Source: Lentilactobacillus kosonis (lineage in GTDB: Bacteria; Bacillota; Bacilli; Lactobacillales; Lactobacillaceae). Taken from it: DNA of 64,000 nucleotides. Shown here in pieces: positions 49,102-60,533 of the stretch. The DNA is taken from contig NZ_BEXA01000003.1 in NCBI RefSeq assembly GCF_003864335.1, forward strand, positions 310,001 through 374,000, in the 5' to 3' direction. The notes below the pieces were generated by a model. It made no database searches. It saw nothing but the letters and a program-made list of their open reading frames with translations, and was not told the origin of the DNA. Each line of letters starts with the position of its first letter. Position 1 is the stretch's first letter. A program made the position numbers and the translations under genes.

Positions 49102-50603
49102 TTATTCACCGGACTGTTTTAAAATTTCGGATATTCTGTCCATATCAACGTTTTCTTCGAAAACATCGGCTAGTTTTTCGTACTGTTCTTCCTTATATTG
49201 TAAGAACGACTCTTCTTCATTAGGTAAAGGTGCTAACCCTTTTGATGATCGGATATCGTTTAACAATTTCCGTGTCCAAACAGAGTTATCAAATATTCCA
49301 TGCAGATAAGTGCCAAACACGGTCTGATCATCATTAACTCCACCATCTGGACGGTCTTCGGCCTTACCGTTAGTTGAAATAATTGTTGAGAACGGCTTTG
49401 TTGTTCCAAAGAGGACCGTCTTGCCCATATGAATTTCGTATCCCTTTAGGGTCTGGTCATCAACCTTGGCAACAGCTTGCGTCGTCGTCTTGGTATCAGT
49501 AAACACTGTCGACGCTGAAAGCAATCCCAACCCATGTTGTTCAGATAATGCTGATTCAACATGTTCTGGGTCTGATAATTGCTCGCCCAGTATCTGGTAA
49601 CCACCACAAATTCCGATTACCAAGCTACCATTATTATGAGCATTGATGATTGCTTGATCTAATCCGCTATCTCTAAGAAATGCCATATCTTCATTCGTGT
49701 TCTTACTTCCAGGGATGATTAGAAGATCTGGATTACCAAGTTGACTTACATGTCTAACGTATCTGACTGAAACGTCAGGTTGAATCTCTAAACTATGAAA
49801 ATCAGTAAAGTTAGAAATTTTGATAATGAAATTACTGCAATATCAATATCCTTGGTATCATCTTTTAGCAATCGTTTACTAGTCAAAGCAACGCTATCTT
49901 CATCATCCAAGTCAACGTCTGTCATTGGCAGAACACCGAGTACTGGAACCCCAGTTAATTCTTCAATCATATCATTTCCGGAGGTTAGCAAACTTGGGTC
50001 TCCACGAAATTTGTTAATAATAATTCCTTTGATCCGTTTTTGGTCTTCAAGAGGCAATAACTTAATCGTTCCATAAATCGATGCGAACACACCACCACGA
50101 TCAATGTCAGCCACTAAAATTACTGGCGAATCAGCAATCCGGGCCATGCCCATATTAGCAATATCATTCTCATTCAAATTAATTTCTGCTGGACTACCGG
50201 CACCTTCAAGCACCATGACGTCGTTTTCACTTGCTAGCGAGTTAAATATTTCTCCGACCTTAGTTCTTAACTTTGGTTTGAATCTCTGATAAGAAGCAGC
50301 GTCCATGTTACCATAGACATTTCCCATAATAACTACTTGAGAATCTGAATCAGTTGTTGGCTTAAGTAAAATTGGATTCATTCTAACATCTGGGGCAACC
50401 TTAGCTGCTTCAGCTTGAAACACTTGAGCACGTCCCATTTCAAATCCTTCACTGGTAATGAAAGAATTTAAAGCCATATTTTGCGATTTGAATGGAGCAA
50501 CCCGTAATCCTTGCCGTTTTAGTACCCGACAAAGCGCAGCGGCTACCCAACTCTTACCTGAATCAGATGCTGTGCCTTGAAACATTACTTTCATAGTAGT
50601 CAA
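49102..50603 (-). CDS. cbiP: cobyric acid synthase (CbiP/CobQ) (one frameshift)
   Basis: This glutamine amidotransferase of about 500 residues amidates adenosylcobyrinate a,c-diamide. The N-terminal ATP site is [19 protein letters not shown]; the glutaminase Cys is in [11 protein letters not shown]. One missing base in the 49815-49821 A/T stretch breaks the middle; repair gives [18 protein letters not shown]. The TTG at 50603 has the best spacing from GAGGTGA; the ATG at 50594 is the alternative. Confidence 0.94.
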
Positions 50604-50616
50604 CGTTATCACCTCG

Positions 50617-51441
50617 TCATTTCTCAGTAGTCGTTTGTGCTAAATTATTAAACTGGTTAAATTCTTGTTCGTTAGCGAACAATGGCAACCCTAGCTTTTC
50701 ATGAATTCTTACTAACCACGGTTGTTCTAATTTACATAATTTTAAGAATCCTTCATCTCTAAAAACTGAATCCTTAGTTCCTGATTTAACTATTTGACCA
50801 TCTTGTAAAATGTGAAAATGGTCGCATACTTCATACATAAAATCCATATCATGACTGGATACGATTATTTTTTGACCTTTTGATTTTAGTAAAGCAATCA
50901 ACTTGACCATACGCTGCTTACCGTCTGGATCTAATCCCGCCGTTGGCTCATCTAACAGAATCCATTCAGAATTAAGAATTAAGATTCCTGCAATAGCGAC
51001 TCTTTTTTTCTGGCCACCACTTAAATATTGCACAGGTCTATCCTTCAATTTTACGATGTCTAAATCGATCAATACTTGCTGCAACCGCTCTTGAATAATC
51101 GATTCCTCGACGCCCAAGTTGTGCAATGCGAATGTGATATCATCTTGAACTATTGAATAAAAGATTTGTTGGTCAGAATTTTGGAAAACAATTCCAATCT
51201 TCCTTCTTAACTCATTTAAGCCTCTTTTGGAATACTTGATTGGCTGATCATCAACCAAGATTTCTCCCTTGGTTGGTTTTAACATCCCAACCAAGTTTAG
51301 AAACATAGTTGATTTCCCTGCTCCATTAGGTCCCAGAATTCCAATAACTTCTTCTGAAGTATCACCGAGTTTTAAATTAATATCTTTTAAAATTGGTGCG
51401 CCCTTTTCATATGAGAATTCAACATTTTTAAACTCTATCAT
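50617..51441 (-). CDS. cbiO: cobalt ECF transporter ATPase
   Basis: The complete 274-residue ABC ATPase has Walker [10 protein letters not shown], signature [11 protein letters not shown] and Walker [12 protein letters not shown]. With CbiQ, CbiM and CbiN it imports Co2+ for insertion into the corrin ring. It overlaps the cbiQ stop. Confidence 0.96.
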   Translation of the reverse strand: MIEFKNVEFSYEKGAPILKDINLKLGDTSEEVIGILGPNGAGKSTMFLNLVGMLKPTKGEILVDDQPIKYSKRGLNELRRKIGIVFQNSDQQIFYSIVQDDITFALHNLGVEESIIQERLQQVLIDLDIVKLKDRPVQYLSGGQKKRVAIAGILILNSEWILLDEPTAGLDPDGKQRMVKLIALLKSKGQKIIVSSHDMDFMYEVCDHFHILQDGQIVKSGTKDSVFRDEGFLKLCKLEQPWLVRIHEKLGLPLFANEQEFNQFNNLAQTTTEK

Positions 51442-52133
51442 TTATGATCACTCTTTCTAACATCAAAATCGCCATTGTATAATTTCGCATCCAATGCATG
51501 AACCATTGCCTGATAATTAATAATTATTTGTTCAAATAACATCTTAACCAGAATTCCGGATGATCTAAGCGATACCTTGAAGTTACGATAACCAAACCTA
51601 AGCTTTTGGGCTCGATATATTTGTTCAAATGAATCGATAAATATAAAGATAAACCGGTACATTAACATCGTTTCTTCAATTAAAAGTTTAGGTAACCGTA
51701 ACGAAACCAGTAACTCGATTATTTGTTGAAATGGTGTTGTCAGAGCAAACCAATAAGTGCCTACGACTGCAGTTAACACCCGTATTCCCAGCTTTAGTCC
51801 TTCCGGTAGCATAACTTTTGACACTCCAAAATAGTGTCCAAAAATATGTATTGGAAAGTAGATACTAGCCCTCTCAGCTGACATAGTAAATACAATTCCG
51901 ATGATACTAAGAAGTAGGAATGGCAATAGCGCGTAGAACCACTTAATATATCTTGAAAAACCCACTTTAGTAACATACATGGTATACCAAGCAGTTACTA
52001 CGACTAAAACACACTTAAACCAAATGACGGGCTGAAAGGCCCCAACCATAATTAACAACCATAATAACCCCTTAGTTTTAGGGCTCCAATTAACTAATCG
52101 ATTGGAATAAGCATATTTGTCTATTACCATCAT
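51438..52133 (-). CDS. cbiQ: cobalt ECF transporter transmembrane (T) component
   Basis: The protein of about 231 residues has several membrane helices and the cytosolic coupling region with YRAQKLRFGYRNF, as in CbiQ. ATG 52133 lies close after GGTGAT; a GTG at 52142 abutting the cbiN stop is the alternative. Confidence 0.93.
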   Translation of the reverse strand: MMVIDKYAYSNRLVNWSPKTKGLLWLLIMVGAFQPVIWFKCVLVVVTAWYTMYVTKVGFSRYIKWFYALLPFLLLSIIGIVFTMSAERASIYFPIHIFGHYFGVSKVMLPEGLKLGIRVLTAVVGTYWFALTTPFQQIIELLVSLRLPKLLIEETMLMYRFIFIFIDSFEQIYRAQKLRFGYRNFKVSLRSSGILVKMLFEQIIINYQAMVHALDAKLYNGDFDVRKSDHK

Positions 52134-52142
52134 GACGATCAC

Positions 52143-52466
52143 CTACTTAGTTTCTTCTTTTTCGTCTCTCTTACCTTTTGCTTTTGCAGCGGTTCGCTTA
52201 CCATGGGCATTTCCAATAACATAGGCAATTATACCAGTACCTAAACTGCCTTGAACTGTGAATAGCAAACTTTCAATTTCTCCCGAAGGTGGTGTCCATA
52301 GCGGATGCGCCCACACCTTATAATGGGGATCATTCTTAAAAATTTGTTCAGTTCCTTGATCATCGCTCCCACCAAACTTACCGTTACTAGCAACAATGAA
52401 TGGGGCAATAACTAATGCCAATACCAGAACTAGTAAAATAACATTTTGTTTTGTCTTACTCATCAT
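52143..52466 (-). CDS. cbiN: cobalt transport protein CbiN
   Basis: The 107-residue small subunit has an N-terminal helix, an extracytoplasmic segment ([12 protein letters not shown]) and a second helix, then a charged tail, the usual CbiN layout. It starts with ATG 52466 overlapping the cbiM stop (ATGA). Confidence 0.92.
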   Translation of the reverse strand: MMSKTKQNVILLVLVLALVIAPFIVASNGKFGGSDDQGTEQIFKNDPHYKVWAHPLWTPPSGEIESLLFTVQGSLGTGIIAYVIGNAHGKRTAAKAKGKRDEKEETK

Positions 52467-53211
52467 GCCAATTGATTCTCCTTCCAAAGGTTGTTACTAA
52501 TCACTAAGTTATAAACCACAACAGTCAATAGACCTTCAGCAATAGCTAATGGAATTTGAGTAATTGCATAAATACTCAAAAACTTAATTGCTGCCCCAAC
52601 AACACCACTTGAGGGGTCTGGAAAGACTACTGCCAATTGAAAGGATGTTGTTACATATGTTGACCAATCAGCCAGCATGGCACAAAGGAAAAGTGAAACT
52701 GAACGATTAACTTTTAATGCCCGACAAACTTTGTAAACTGCAAAACCAACGAATGGACCCACAATCGTCATTGAAAAACAATTTGCCCCCAACGTTGTTA
52801 AACCACCATGGGCTAATAATAGAGCTTGAAATAATAACACGATTACTCCCAAAACAGCCATGACCCCGGGACCAAACATCACGGTTCCTAGTCCAACTCC
52901 AGTTGGTGAGATGACGAACCGGTAACTGAAGGCATCTTCAATGAAGATAAGACAAACACAAACGCTCCACAAAGTGCTAGCATTACCTTTGCATTTTGCT
53001 CTGAAGACTTAACTATCTTACCCATTCTATATAATCCATAAATAAAGAATGGTGCACTAAGCGCAAACCAGAAAATACACCATCTTGGCGGTAACATTCC
53101 CTCCATAATGTGCATTGCATTCGTAGTAGTGGGATATAAAAAATAGCATAAGAATGCGAAGCCACTAATCGCAAGTGATTGAATTAATAATTTGTTCGAT
53201 TGTTTTTCCAT
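52463..53211 (-). CDS. cbiM: cobalt transport substrate-capture protein CbiM (one frameshift)
   Basis: This polytopic membrane protein of about 249 residues has an N-terminal signal-like helix ending before [13 protein letters not shown]; the freed Met-His N-terminus binds Co2+ in the family. One missing base at GG 52905-52906 splits it; repair gives [21 protein letters not shown] 53211 follows AAAGGAGGAG. Confidence 0.94.
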
Positions 53212-53227
53212 TGGATATTCTCCTCCT

Positions 53228-53928
53228 TTAAAACACAAAATTCTTCTTAACTAACAATGTTGAGAAATATGGTAATTTCGCTGCTGGATCGATTTGATTA
53301 AATGGTGTAATTTTTTCTTCAGCCATCGAGGCACCTTGAACTAACACGGCCTTATCAAGTAAATTCTTATCTTTGATCAAGTCATAAATGGCCTTTGAAT
53401 GAGCTGAAATTTTCATAATAACAATGTTATCGTTCACATCAATTGCGGCTGAAATTTTATCCATTGGAGCCGTTGCAGGTAATACTTCCAACATCTCTTC
53501 ATCAATCATTAATGGAATTGACAACTGAGCTGCAATTTGGGTGTATGAAGCAATTCCAGCAATCGTTTCGACAGGAATCTGATCACCAATGATATTAAGC
53601 AAATATGTATACGTGCTGTACACTGAAGCGTCACCCAAAGTAACAAAGCCAACATTGTTGCCGGCTTTGACATCGATAATAATCTCATCTGAAACAAGAT
53701 TCCACGCCCTTTGCTTTTCTTCTAAATCTTTAATCATTGGAAACCGGCGACGCTTAATTTCAGTTTTGTCTGAAATATAAGGCTCCACAATTTTTCAGCG
53801 GTACTTAACGAATCATTATGTGCTTTAGGTGTATATAAAATATCAAGTGACTTAACTGTGTTAGCAGCCTTAACTGTTACTAGCTCACTATCACCAGGTC
53901 CAATTCCTATTCCATAAAATTTAGCCAT
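53228..53928 (-). CDS. cbiL: cobalt-factor II C20-methyltransferase (one frameshift)
   Basis: This SAM-dependent tetrapyrrole methylase of about 233 residues begins FYGIGIGPGDSELVTVKA and has VTLGDASVYSTYTYL. One missing base in TTTTT 53791-53795 splits it; repair gives AEKIVEPYISDKTEIK. ATG 53928 follows GGAGG and overlaps the cbiK stop by 8 bp. Confidence 0.94.
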
Positions 53929-54697
53929 TATTTTCCTCCATCGCATTAACTAAATGATTTACAAACATCTGTTGGATTTCCGGATATTCTCCTAATCCAG
54001 TCAAATTAAAATCTACATTGATTCCGTTTGCTTTAAACTTAGACTGCCAAGAATCTGGACTTTCACCAATCATATCTTCATGGGCGTGATTACCAGCGAC
54101 AATCATGAATGGTTGTAAAACCACATCAGAAATATTTTGATCAATTATTCTTTGAATAACGCCATCAATATCGGGATAACTTTCAACCGCAGCCATAAAG
54201 GTCTTTGTATTTAAAAGCATGTGATCTAAACATGCATATGCAGAAAACTGACTATCCGAAGTTCCGTGGCCCATCAACACTAATGATTTAGGATCATCTT
54301 TTGCTTGTAAACCATGAATAAAGTTGATTACTGATTCGTAATCCGAAAAATCACTTAGAAGTGGTTTCCCGACGATAACATTTTTAAAATTAGGTCGGTT
54401 TTGATCAATCACTTCTTGAAGGGACTTATATTCAATTCCCGAAAGTAAATGCAGTGGTTGAACCATTAATTCATCGAAACCTAAATCAATAATTCGCTTA
54501 ACCGCGGCTTCTGGATTATCAATCTGAATCCCTTCATTTTTAGAAATCCGACTAATTACAATCTTTGAGGTGAATGCTCTAAATACCTTAGCATCTTTGA
54601 AGTTGTCAGCAATCCGTTTTTCAACCGCGCCGATTGTTTTCTCACGAGATTCAGGATATGTTGTCCCAAAACTAACTACTAATATTGCCTTAGTCAT
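53921..54697 (-). CDS. cbiK: anaerobic sirohydrochlorin cobaltochelatase
   Basis: The complete enzyme of about 258 residues begins ILVVSFGTTYPESREKTI and carries the metal-binding histidines in VQPLHLLSG and LMGHGTSD. It inserts Co2+ into sirohydrochlorin, committing it to the anaerobic (early cobalt) pathway. ATG 54697 follows GGAGG by 8 bases. Confidence 0.95.
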   Translation of the reverse strand: MTKAILVVSFGTTYPESREKTIGAVEKRIADNFKDAKVFRAFTSKIVISRISKNEGIQIDNPEAAVKRIIDLGFDELMVQPLHLLSGIEYKSLQEVIDQNRPNFKNVIVGKPLLSDFSDYESVINFIHGLQAKDDPKSLVLMGHGTSDSQFSAYACLDHMLLNTKTFMAAVESYPDIDGVIQRIIDQNISDVVLQPFMIVAGNHAHEDMIGESPDSWQSKFKANGINVDFNLTGLGEYPEIQQMFVNHLVNAMEENNG

Positions 54698-56069
54698 GAA
54701 CATAGCCTCCATTACTAATCATTTGGCTAACTAACGTTTCAATATTTGGAATCAATTCAACAACATTCTCCCAACCAAGCGCAGTTGCTCTGTCAGCGAC
54801 CTTCTGGCCGAGGGCAAAGATAACTAGACTTTTCCGACTAGCTGCATCGACTCCAGCCGATATTTCTTCAACCACGTTAGTACTTGGAAAAATGATTGAA
54901 TCGACTTCGTCAAGATCCACCTGAATGTTAGAATTATGCCTCTCATCAGTAACGATTGTATTTTGTACTTCTGACTGATGGTGACCTATCACATATTCCC
55001 GATAGTTTAAAATTTTAATTCCCAATACCGGTTCAGTAACGGGAAGAATTCCACTATCTTCGAAAACCTGCCTAGTTTTCGGACCATTAGTTACAAAGTG
55101 CCAGTTACTTGTTTGTCTTATATCAACACCCGCATTAAACAAATGTTGTAAAAATAGTGTGGCACTAGTTGGATTGTCAAAATCTAGGTTTAATTCTTCA
55201 TTAATGTCCGGAAGCTCAAAAGATACTTGCTTAGCTTCAGGTCGTTTAAAGAACGTTAATGAAGCGCCAGCATCTGTGAGCTTGTTGAACATTCTCTTAC
55301 GCTTGCTATAAGGAATCATGATCCGTTTGCCCTGTAATGGTAGCTGGGGCATCAGTTCGTCAGCAACTTTTACAACATCCCCAACTGTAATTAATGCTGG
55401 TGAACCTAAACCAGCGTTATTTACATCGGTAACTACGTTTGCTAAGTCAGAAACAATGGACTTCTGGCGCCATTGAGTTGCCCATTGAATTACAGCAACT
55501 GGTGTTTGTGGTGATCGACCATTACCAATTAAATTCGTGGAAATGTTGGCTAATTGTTCCATACCCATTAAAAAGACTAAGGTCCCCTCAGAATTAGCAA
55601 TGTTTTGCCAATCCAATTCAGACCCATCCTTTTTCTTGTGGGCGGTAATAATATGAAAACTAGATGCAAAGTCACGATGAGTAATTGGAATTCCAACTGA
55701 TGCTAATCCAGCAATCGCGCTAGTAATTCCGGGAACAACTTCAACTTCTATCCCATGTTTCTTTAAATACTGGGCCTCTTCACCACCCCGGCCAAAGACA
55801 TATGGATCACCAGCTTTTAACCTAGCAACCCGTTTGCCCTCACTAGCTAACTTAACCAACAGATCATTGATTTCATACTGGCTATACTGATGGTGATGGG
55901 GCAACTTACCGACATTAATTTTTTCAGCATCCGACGATGCCATTATGGCAGGATCAATTAGCCGATCATACAGAATAACATCGGCTTCTCTAAGTCGTCG
56001 CTGTCCTAAAACAGTGATTAATTCAACGTTTCCTGGACCAGCACCGATTAATGAGACCATCCCATTCAT
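54690..56069 (-). CDS. cobA-hemD: uroporphyrinogen-III C-methyltransferase fused to a uroporphyrinogen-III synthase-like domain
   Basis: The intact 459-residue frame has two parts. Residues 1 to about 245 are CobA/SUMT (SLIGAGPGNVELITVLGQ, RLKAGDPYVFGRGGEE, GTLVFLMGMEQL), which methylates uroporphyrinogen III twice to precorrin-2. The C-terminal ~210 residues align in pattern with HemD (HFVTNGPKTRQVFEDSG, IIFPSTNVVEEI, IFALGQKVADRATALGW). The fusion is known in several Firmicutes. It overlaps cbiK by 8 bp. Confidence 0.93.
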   Translation of the reverse strand: MNGMVSLIGAGPGNVELITVLGQRRLREADVILYDRLIDPAIMASSDAEKINVGKLPHHHQYSQYEINDLLVKLASEGKRVARLKAGDPYVFGRGGEEAQYLKKHGIEVEVVPGITSAIAGLASVGIPITHRDFASSFHIITAHKKKDGSELDWQNIANSEGTLVFLMGMEQLANISTNLIGNGRSPQTPVAVIQWATQWRQKSIVSDLANVVTDVNNAGLGSPALITVGDVVKVADELMPQLPLQGKRIMIPYSKRKRMFNKLTDAGASLTFFKRPEAKQVSFELPDINEELNLDFDNPTSATLFLQHLFNAGVDIRQTSNWHFVTNGPKTRQVFEDSGILPVTEPVLGIKILNYREYVIGHHQSEVQNTIVTDERHNSNIQVDLDEVDSIIFPSTNVVEEISAGVDAASRKSLVIFALGQKVADRATALGWENVVELIPNIETLVSQMISNGGYVHD

Positions 56070-56079
56070 TCAAATTCCC

Positions 56080-56815
56080 CTACCTTTCCAACAGCGAGTG
56101 AACATCTGAGCACACCACTGGATAATTTAATTGTGGTCGTTCAACAACGATACATAGAATTCCTAACTGTTCACACGCAGCAATTTTTTCTTGAACTCCG
56201 CCTTGAGTCCCACTGGCCTTAGTGATCACTACTTGAGCACCAGATCTTTTGAACAATTCCATATTTAATGCCGTAGTAAATGGTCCTTGAAGTGCATCAA
56301 TTTGGTTTGCTTGAAAACCGGCATCTGTCAATTTTTCAAGAACATTCGTGGTTGGTAAGACTCGTACGTGTAACCGCTCAACTCCCAACACTGATGCAAA
56401 GTCAGGTGCTGTCTTACTCCCAGTTGATAAGTAAACTTGATCTTGATTATCTTCCAATAACTTAATTGCATCTTCAATACTCTTAACGACTTTTAAAAAT
56501 TGACCTTGTTCAGGAATTTCTTCTCGTTCATACCTAATATAGGGAACATCTTCAGTTAATGATGCTTCCATCATGTGAGTAGAAATACTTCTAGCAAAGG
56601 GTGAGTCGCATCAACGATTAAATCAATCTGGTTAGTCTTAAAAAATCATGAATTAGGCTAGGAAGCAGTAACATATTTGATACATATTTTGCATGCTTTG
56701 ATGCAACTTCAGCCCCATAATCGGTTGTAACTGACAAGATAAAGTCTAAATTGGCATCATTAAAGCTATCCGCAATTTCTAAACTTTCACTCGTACCCCC
56801 AAGCAGCAAAATCAT
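56080..56815 (-). CDS. cbiJ: cobalt-precorrin-6A reductase (two frameshifts)
   Basis: This reductase of about 245 residues begins MILLLGGTSESLEIADSF (Rossmann) and has YLSTGSKTAPDFASVL and KASGTQGGVQEKIAA. Missing bases at 56638-56639 and 56596-56598 break the first third; repair gives LKTNQIDLIVDATHPFARS, where the DATHPFA motif is diagnostic. The ATG overlaps the cbiH stop (ATGA). Confidence 0.93.
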
Positions 56816-57537
56816 AGTGTATATCCTCTAGGAGTTACCATGTGGCCATCGTATACATAGCTATTCTTATTACCAACGATGACTACCGTGGTCATATTAA
56901 TTTCTTCTTCATCCAAATCTTTGATAGTGGTAACTTTTTCAATTTCTTTAGAACGATCAACATCTTTACCAATCCCCACAACTGTATCCTCTGATTTGTA
57001 CTTAAGCATGATGTCCAATGCTTTTCTAAGGTGGTGAGGTCTTCCCTTACTTCTTGGGTTATACAGACAAATGACAAAGTCACCCTTAGCAGCTGCTTCA
57101 AGTCTTGTTTCAATAACTTCCCAAGGGGTCATCAAATCACTCAAACTAATATGACAAAAATCGTTCATTAATGGTGCCCCTAATGCAGCAGCAGCGGCCA
57201 CACTAGCTGTAATTCCAGGAATAATCTTAACGTCCAATTTTTGATCTTTGCTCTTCAATAATTCAAAAATCAAACCAGCCATACCGTAAATTCCGGCATC
57301 ACCACTGGAAATAATCGCAACGTTTTTACCTTCAGCTGCTAGTTCAATCGCTTTTTCACAACGTTCAACTTCCCCACGCATTCCGGTTGTAACCATCTCT
57401 TTGCCTTGGATCAAATCCTCAACTAAGTGCATGTAAGTGATATAACCCACAACTGTATCCACTTTATCGAATACTCCGAGGGCTTCTTGACTCATATTAT
57501 CTTTTGATCCTGGTCCTAAACCTACAACGTATAACAT
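56812..57537 (-). CDS. cbiH: cobalt-factor III C17-methyltransferase
   Basis: The complete 241-residue methylase has VVGLGPGSKDNMSQEAL, AIISSGDAGIYGMAGL and VICLYNPRSKGR. It methylates C17 with ring contraction. The frame is intact. Confidence 0.95.
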   Translation of the reverse strand: MLYVVGLGPGSKDNMSQEALGVFDKVDTVVGYITYMHLVEDLIQGKEMVTTGMRGEVERCEKAIELAAEGKNVAIISSGDAGIYGMAGLIFELLKSKDQKLDVKIIPGITASVAAAAALGAPLMNDFCHISLSDLMTPWEVIETRLEAAAKGDFVICLYNPRSKGRPHHLRKALDIMLKYKSEDTVVGIGKDVDRSKEIEKVTTIKDLDEEEINMTTVVIVGNKNSYVYDGHMVTPRGYTL

Positions 57538-57541
57538 ATTT

Positions 57542-58609
57542 TTACTTCCTTTCTTGATGGGCTCTACTCAAAGCCATCGTCACTTCATCGAGTGATTCTT
57601 TGTCTTTTTTTAAAGTTCTGTTTCCAGTAGCATATTCGGCAGCTGAGTTAGCAACATTGCCAACCCCAACCGTCTTCTCAACAAATTTAGATGTTGGATA
57701 ATGTTGTGAAACATCCTTTAACTGCATGGCACTATAAGTTTCAAACTCGACCCCTAATACACTTGCAAGATAATGGATTGCTGCTTCGTGTTGCTTTACA
57801 TCAATTGAAACCAACTTACTAATCGATTTCCAAACTAAATTATTATTGTTACAGAATTGATTGAACGCATCTTGCATCATTTTAAAAGTAACGTTTTTGC
57901 GACAACCAATTCCTAAAACATTAACTTGAGGAACAATCTGTAGGTTGTTGTTTAACTTTGGAAATGAATTTTTATCTGAAATGATCACGGTTGGATAATC
58001 CGAATCCTTATTGATCAGTTCATCGTACGTCAGAGCGGTCATCCCTTTAGAGTTGAATTCAAAATTCTCAAATCGGGATCAACATAGATTCCAACTGGTT
58101 TATGGTCTGCCAGCAAGCCATTATAAAGTTTCGTATTAGCCTTAAAATCTGGATACCAACCATTAACTGACTGGGACAAGGTATCAATTGCTGCAACGTT
58201 TTCAGTATCGGTTGCTGTCGTAATAACAGGATCAGCACCAATTAATTCAGCCAGATCTCTTGTATATTCATTTGCCCGACCGACGTGGCCAGACAGCAAG
58301 CTAATTACATGATTCCTAGTTCATCAACTACTAATATCGCTGGATCAACAGTTTTATCTTCAACTAATGAACTTAACTTCGAACAACAATCCCGGTAGCC
58401 ATGATACAAACCACACAATCAAAGGACCTAAAAGCATTCTCAAATTCCTTTGTGAAGCCGCCTTTAGCGTACCCTGACTCACCATCAATTGCGTACTTTG
58501 CTGGAATAACCAACGCACTACCCGGTATTTGATCATGAATGTTTCTTGCTAATTTACTGCCACCTGACGTCAGAGAAATTAGGCAAATCTTATTCTGACT
58601 TTGTAGCAT
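57542..58609 (-). CDS. cbiG: cobalt-precorrin-5A hydrolase (three frameshifts)
   Basis: This protein of about 356 residues opens the ring-A lactone and releases acetaldehyde. Three missing bases (TT 58378-58379, TT 58314-58315, TTT 58046-58048) split it into four pieces. Repaired junctions read [34 protein letters not shown] and [25 protein letters not shown]-like and [10 protein letters not shown] are CbiG signatures. The ATG at 58609 follows AAAAGG by 8 bases and overlaps cbiF by 20 bp; an ATG at 58648 is possible but less likely. Confidence 0.92.
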
Positions 58610-59369
58610 TTTTAATGCCTTTTCTGTAGGTATGAGTGAATGTTTCATCGTATAGTTTTGAATAATTATATTCATCACCCAAGAAATCGCCGACCATAAT
58701 CAAAGCGGTTCTTGAAATACCAGCTTCTTTTACTTTATGAGCAATATCAGCCAAGGTTCCTCTGACTGTCTTTTCGTCTTCCCAAGTTGCTTTGTAAATA
58801 ACCGCCGCAGGAGTTTCTTCTGTATATCCACCCCTTATCAACTGCTTAACAACTTTTTGAATGCTTTGAACTGACAGGAAGATAACCATTGAAGTATGAT
58901 GTGAAGCTAGCTTTTCAAGCGATTCATCTTCTGGTACTGGAGTTCTTCCAGAAATTCGAGTGATAATAACACTTTGTGATACTTCAGGCACAGTGTATTC
59001 AACTCCCATACTTGAGGCAGCACCTAAGAAGGAACTAACTCCTGGAATACATTCAAATTCAATGTTTAATTTTCTCAATTCCTCAACTTGTTCACGAATA
59101 GAACCATAAATCGAGAAGTCACCAGTTTGTAGACGAACGACCTTTTTGTCTTCAGCAATTCCTTTAGCCATTGTGTTGATAATGTCTTCAAGCGTCATTG
59201 ACTTACTATCGTATTTTTCAGCGCCTTCCTTACAGTAATCTAGTAACTCTGGGTTAACTAATGAGCCGGCGTAAATAATGATATCGGCATCGGCTAAACG
59301 TTTATATCCCTTAAGAGTAATTAAATCTGTATCTCCAGGTCCGGCTCCAATAAAACTAACTTTTGTCAT
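58590..59369 (-). CDS. cbiF: cobalt-precorrin-4 C11-methyltransferase
   Basis: The complete 259-residue methylase has [33 protein letters not shown] and [13 protein letters not shown]. The frame is intact and overlaps cbiG. Confidence 0.95.
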   Translation of the reverse strand: MTKVSFIGAGPGDTDLITLKGYKRLADADIIIYAGSLVNPELLDYCKEGAEKYDSKSMTLEDIINTMAKGIAEDKKVVRLQTGDFSIYGSIREQVEELRKLNIEFECIPGVSSFLGAASSMGVEYTVPEVSQSVIITRISGRTPVPEDESLEKLASHHTSMVIFLSVQSIQKVVKQLIRGGYTEETPAAVIYKATWEDEKTVRGTLADIAHKVKEAGISRTALIMVGDFLGDEYNYSKLYDETFTHTYRKGIKNATKSE

Positions 59370-59374
59370 AATAT

Positions 59375-59935
59375 TTATCCCTTTCTTGTTGCACTAATTA
59401 TTATTGTTGGATTTTGTGGTTTAAAGTAATGTCCTTTACCTAAGCTATGCCATTTAGAAATGGCTGCTTGGATCACTTCAACATTCTCTAATGGTTGAGT
59501 GGCAATCAAGTCAACTGCACTTTGAGCATTTTCAAACAAAATAAAGTTGAGAACCAAGGTTCCTCCTACCTTAAGATGCTTGATTGAGTAATCGATAATC
59601 TCAGCTTGGTTTCCACCACTACCACCGATAAAGATTGCATCATACTCATCATCGGGAAGGTCATCGGGGGCTTCCCCCTCAATCAAATTGATATTATGAA
59701 TATTAAATTTCTCAATGTTTTGATTCATAATATCGATTCCATCTGGATTATGTTCAATCGCAGTTACCTGTAACTTAGGGTCTTCAATTGCTGCTTGAAT
59801 GCTCACACTACCGGTTCCTGAGCCAATGTCGAGCATTGATTTTTTATCTTGTAATTTCAATTTATCAATACTAATCGCTCTGACTTCTGATTTAGTCATT
59901 GGCACTTTATTTCTCAAAAACTCATTATCACGCAT
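59375..59935 (-). CDS. cbiT: cobalt-precorrin-6B C15-methyltransferase (decarboxylating)
   Basis: The complete 186-residue class-I methyltransferase has the SAM loop [17 protein letters not shown] and [12 protein letters not shown]. It works with CbiE on C15 and C5 (fused as CobL in other bacteria). It overlaps the cbiE stop by 8 bp. Confidence 0.95.
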   Translation of the reverse strand: MRDNEFLRNKVPMTKSEVRAISIDKLKLQDKKSMLDIGSGTGSVSIQAAIEDPKLQVTAIEHNPDGIDIMNQNIEKFNIHNINLIEGEAPDDLPDDEYDAIFIGGSGGNQAEIIDYSIKHLKVGGTLVLNFILFENAQSAVDLIATQPLENVEVIQAAISKWHSLGKGHYFKPQNPTIIISATRKG

Positions 59936-60533
59936 TTTTTATAATCACCACATTCAATTTGTATTTACGATTCTCAACATTTGTTTCATCAAAAATTGAT
60001 AATTTTTCAGTCGGATAACTGAGATCTTCACCAACATAAATCATTCGATGCTGATGTCTCCGCCTGATTTCTGCTGCAATTTCGTATGGTCCGATTTCAT
60101 CATCGGTTACCATGCCAACCTGTTGATGCATTAATAAGAAATCAAAATCCGGTTTGCGTCCATGGCTACTAGTGAAGAATGTATCATTTTCGGAAAGTCC
60201 AAATCGGTGAAAGCAGTACTGAATCGAACTAATTCCGGGTAAGATCCTGACATTTTCTCTACCAAAGTTATTAATTGCCCAGGTCCCAATTCCATACATT
60301 AATGGATCTCCTGATGCCAACAAGATAATATTCAAGCTAAGGTGGTTATTAACGTATTCTCTTAAATCTGACAGTTTTGGTAGCTTCATCCGTTTATTCT
60401 GGTCAATCTTCAAAGTGTCTAACTGACGAACTGAACCTACCACTACGTCAGCGTCAGCTAAGCAAGATTCAACCCCATAAACTCTAAGTTGTGAATCACC
60501 TGGGCCAATTCCAGCGATAGTTATCATTTCCAC
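59928..60533 (-). CDS. cbiE: cobalt-precorrin-7 C5-methyltransferase
   Basis: The complete 201-residue tetrapyrrole methylase begins TIAGIGPGDSQLRVYGVE and has LLASGDPLMYGIGTW. The frame is intact; it overlaps cbiD by 10 bp. Confidence 0.94.
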   Translation of the reverse strand: MEMITIAGIGPGDSQLRVYGVESCLADADVVVGSVRQLDTLKIDQNKRMKLPKLSDLREYVNNHLSLNIILLASGDPLMYGIGTWAINNFGRENVRILPGISSIQYCFHRFGLSENDTFFTSSHGRKPDFDFLLMHQQVGMVTDDEIGPYEIAAEIRRRHQHRMIYVGEDLSYPTEKLSIFDETNVENRKYKLNVVIIKNA